Below the pieces are notes generated by a model. The model did not search any database. It had not been told where the DNA came from and was given only the letters and a program-made list of their open reading frames with translations. 13,584 nt of DNA from positions 1 to 13,584 of the forward strand of contig CALPVO020000026.1 of NCBI GenBank assembly GCA_943327025.2. Direction: 5' to 3'. A program made the translations under genes and the position numbers. Every line of letters begins with the position of its first letter. Position 1 is the stretch's first letter. The DNA comes from Janthinobacterium lividum. GTDB lineage: Bacteria > Pseudomonadota > Gammaproteobacteria > Steroidobacterales > Steroidobacteraceae. Positions 12,764 to 13,584 of this stretch are shown piece by piece.

Positions 12764-13584
12764 GTGCGCCTCTCGGAACTCTCCATTCGTCGTCCCGTAT
12801 TCGCCATGGTGCTCAGCGCTTTGCTGGTCATCGTCGGGCTGGTGTCCATGTCACGGCTCGCGGTACGCGAACTGCCCGACATCGACCCGCCGGTGGTTTC
12901 CGTGCAAGCCACTTATCGTGGCGCTTCTGCCCAGGTGGTGGAAAACAAGGTGACGCAAGTCATCGAGGACCGTATCGCTGGCGTGGAGGGGATCGACAAG
13001 CTGAAATCCACCAGCCGCGATGAGCGCTCAAGTATCAATATTGAGTTCTCTCTCGATCGCAATGTCGAGGAGGCGGTGAACGATATCCGCGACCGAATCT
13101 CGCGGGTGGTGAGCCAGTTGCCCACTGAAGTGGACCCGCCGGAAGTCGCCAAGAGCGAAGCGAATGCCGAACCGGTGATGTATCTGAATTTGGAAAGCGA
13201 GAGCATGAATACGCTCGAGCTGACCGATTTCGCCGAACGAAATCTCAAGGACCGGCTGTCGGCAGCGCCGGGTGTGTCGCTGGTGGAATTGAATGGTGCG
13301 CGGCGCTACGCCATGCGCATCTGGATTGACCGGGTGGCGCTCGCGGCACGCGGTTTGACCGTCGTGGATATCGAAAATGCGCTGCGGCGCGAGAACGTGC
13401 AAGCCCCTGCCGGTCGTCTGGAAGGCCTGCAGCGAGAATTCACCCTGCGCGCGGATACCGGCTACAACAATGCGCAGGACTTTGGCTTGCTGGTTATCGG
13501 GCGTGGTGCGGACGGCCACTTGGTGCGCTTGGGTGAAGTGGCAGACGTTCGCTTGTCAGCGGAAAACGAGCGCAGCGTCTCGCG
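12764..13584 (+). CDS. RND family efflux permease (AcrB/HAE1 type), 3' end beyond window
   Basis: The first 273 residues of an inner-membrane proton-driven pump are present. The N-terminus, LSELSIRRPVFAMVLSALLV, is typical, with TM1 at about residues 11-30. It is followed by the porter-domain start (RELPDIDPPVVSVQATYRGA), then VENKVTQVIEDRIAGVEGIDKLKSTS, DIRDRISRVVSQLP and the PN2 region (DRVALAARGLTVVDIENALR, then RENVQAPAGRLEG). Complete members are about 1000-1050 residues, so roughly three quarters is missing. The start is GTG 12764-12766 with AGGA about 10 nt upstream; the next in-frame ATG (12806) would cut TM1. It forms a pump with the adaptor encoded 28 bp upstream. No frameshift is seen up to the window edge. 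Confidence 0.95.
   Translation, partial: MRLSELSIRRPVFAMVLSALLVIVGLVSMSRLAVRELPDIDPPVVSVQATYRGASAQVVENKVTQVIEDRIAGVEGIDKLKSTSRDERSSINIEFSLDRNVEEAVNDIRDRISRVVSQLPTEVDPPEVAKSEANAEPVMYLNLESESMNTLELTDFAERNLKDRLSAAPGVSLVELNGARRYAMRIWIDRVALAARGLTVVDIENALRRENVQAPAGRLEGLQREFTLRADTGYNNAQDFGLLVIGRGADGHLVRLGEVADVRLSAENERSVS

Noticed and set aside
1..13584. Search for CRISPR arrays, IS ends, tRNA genes, toxin-antitoxin pairs or phage genes.
   Set aside because: None seen on either strand; the window is ordinary chromosomal gene content apart from the points listed.

Overview
The window looks like chromosomal DNA of a high-GC gammaproteobacterium. The evidence is an AmpD close to the proteobacterial type, a cobalamin riboswitch with btuB, a PhaR/phasin polyhydroxyalkanoate (PHA) module and the start of an RND efflux operon. 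A Nevskiales- or Xanthomonadales-like lineage is a guess from overall gene character only. I see no IS element, phage gene, CRISPR array, tRNA or rRNA. All main genes read as intact ORFs with consistent high-GC codon use. The two ends cut ampD (5' part missing) and the RND permease (3' part missing).

Layout. (1) 1-1202, plus strand: the tail of ampD, then a BtuF-type periplasmic cobalamin-binding protein overlapping it by 4 bp. (2) 1274-5877, minus strand, read right to left: btuB, a PduO-type cobalamin adenosyltransferase, a run of three strong hairpins, a lone [2Fe-2S] xanthine-oxidase-family small subunit, a stearoyl-CoA-type desaturase, and a YjdM/PhnA zinc-ribbon gene with no standard start codon. 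(3) 5878-6365: a 488-bp regulatory region holding the btuB cobalamin riboswitch, its promoter, and an overlapping divergent promoter for (4) a secreted S9-family peptidase (6366-8510, plus). (5) A MAPEG membrane protein (minus), divergent from an AraC-HTH/O6-alkylguanine-DNA alkyltransferase fusion (plus). (6) phaR (minus), whose 3' end overlaps the alkyltransferase by 41 bp, and a phasin gene (minus). (7) A 331-bp AT-rich divergent control region. (8) A plus-strand operon: a MaoC/NodN-type (R)-hydratase, an RND membrane-fusion lipoprotein and an RND permease.

How the genes work together. BtuB (outer membrane uptake), BtuF (periplasmic capture) and PduO (adenosylation) form a B12 uptake and activation set. 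BtuCD is not visible, and btuF is outside the riboswitch-controlled transcript. PhaR, phasin and the MaoC-type (R)-enoyl-CoA hydratase fit PHA metabolism. The most interesting signal is a shared inverted repeat. Perfect TTGC-N3-GCAA occurs twice, once over the phasin -35 and once in the leader of the maoC/RND operon. A one-mismatch copy lies at the phaR promoter. This suggests one regulator, probably PhaR, controls itself, the phasin and, unexpectedly, a hydratase-efflux operon.

Other notable points are the in-frame CTG-start zinc-ribbon gene directly after the desaturase stop, two convergent gene pairs whose stop codon lies in the loop of a perfect hairpin, and a possible leaderless phaR transcript.
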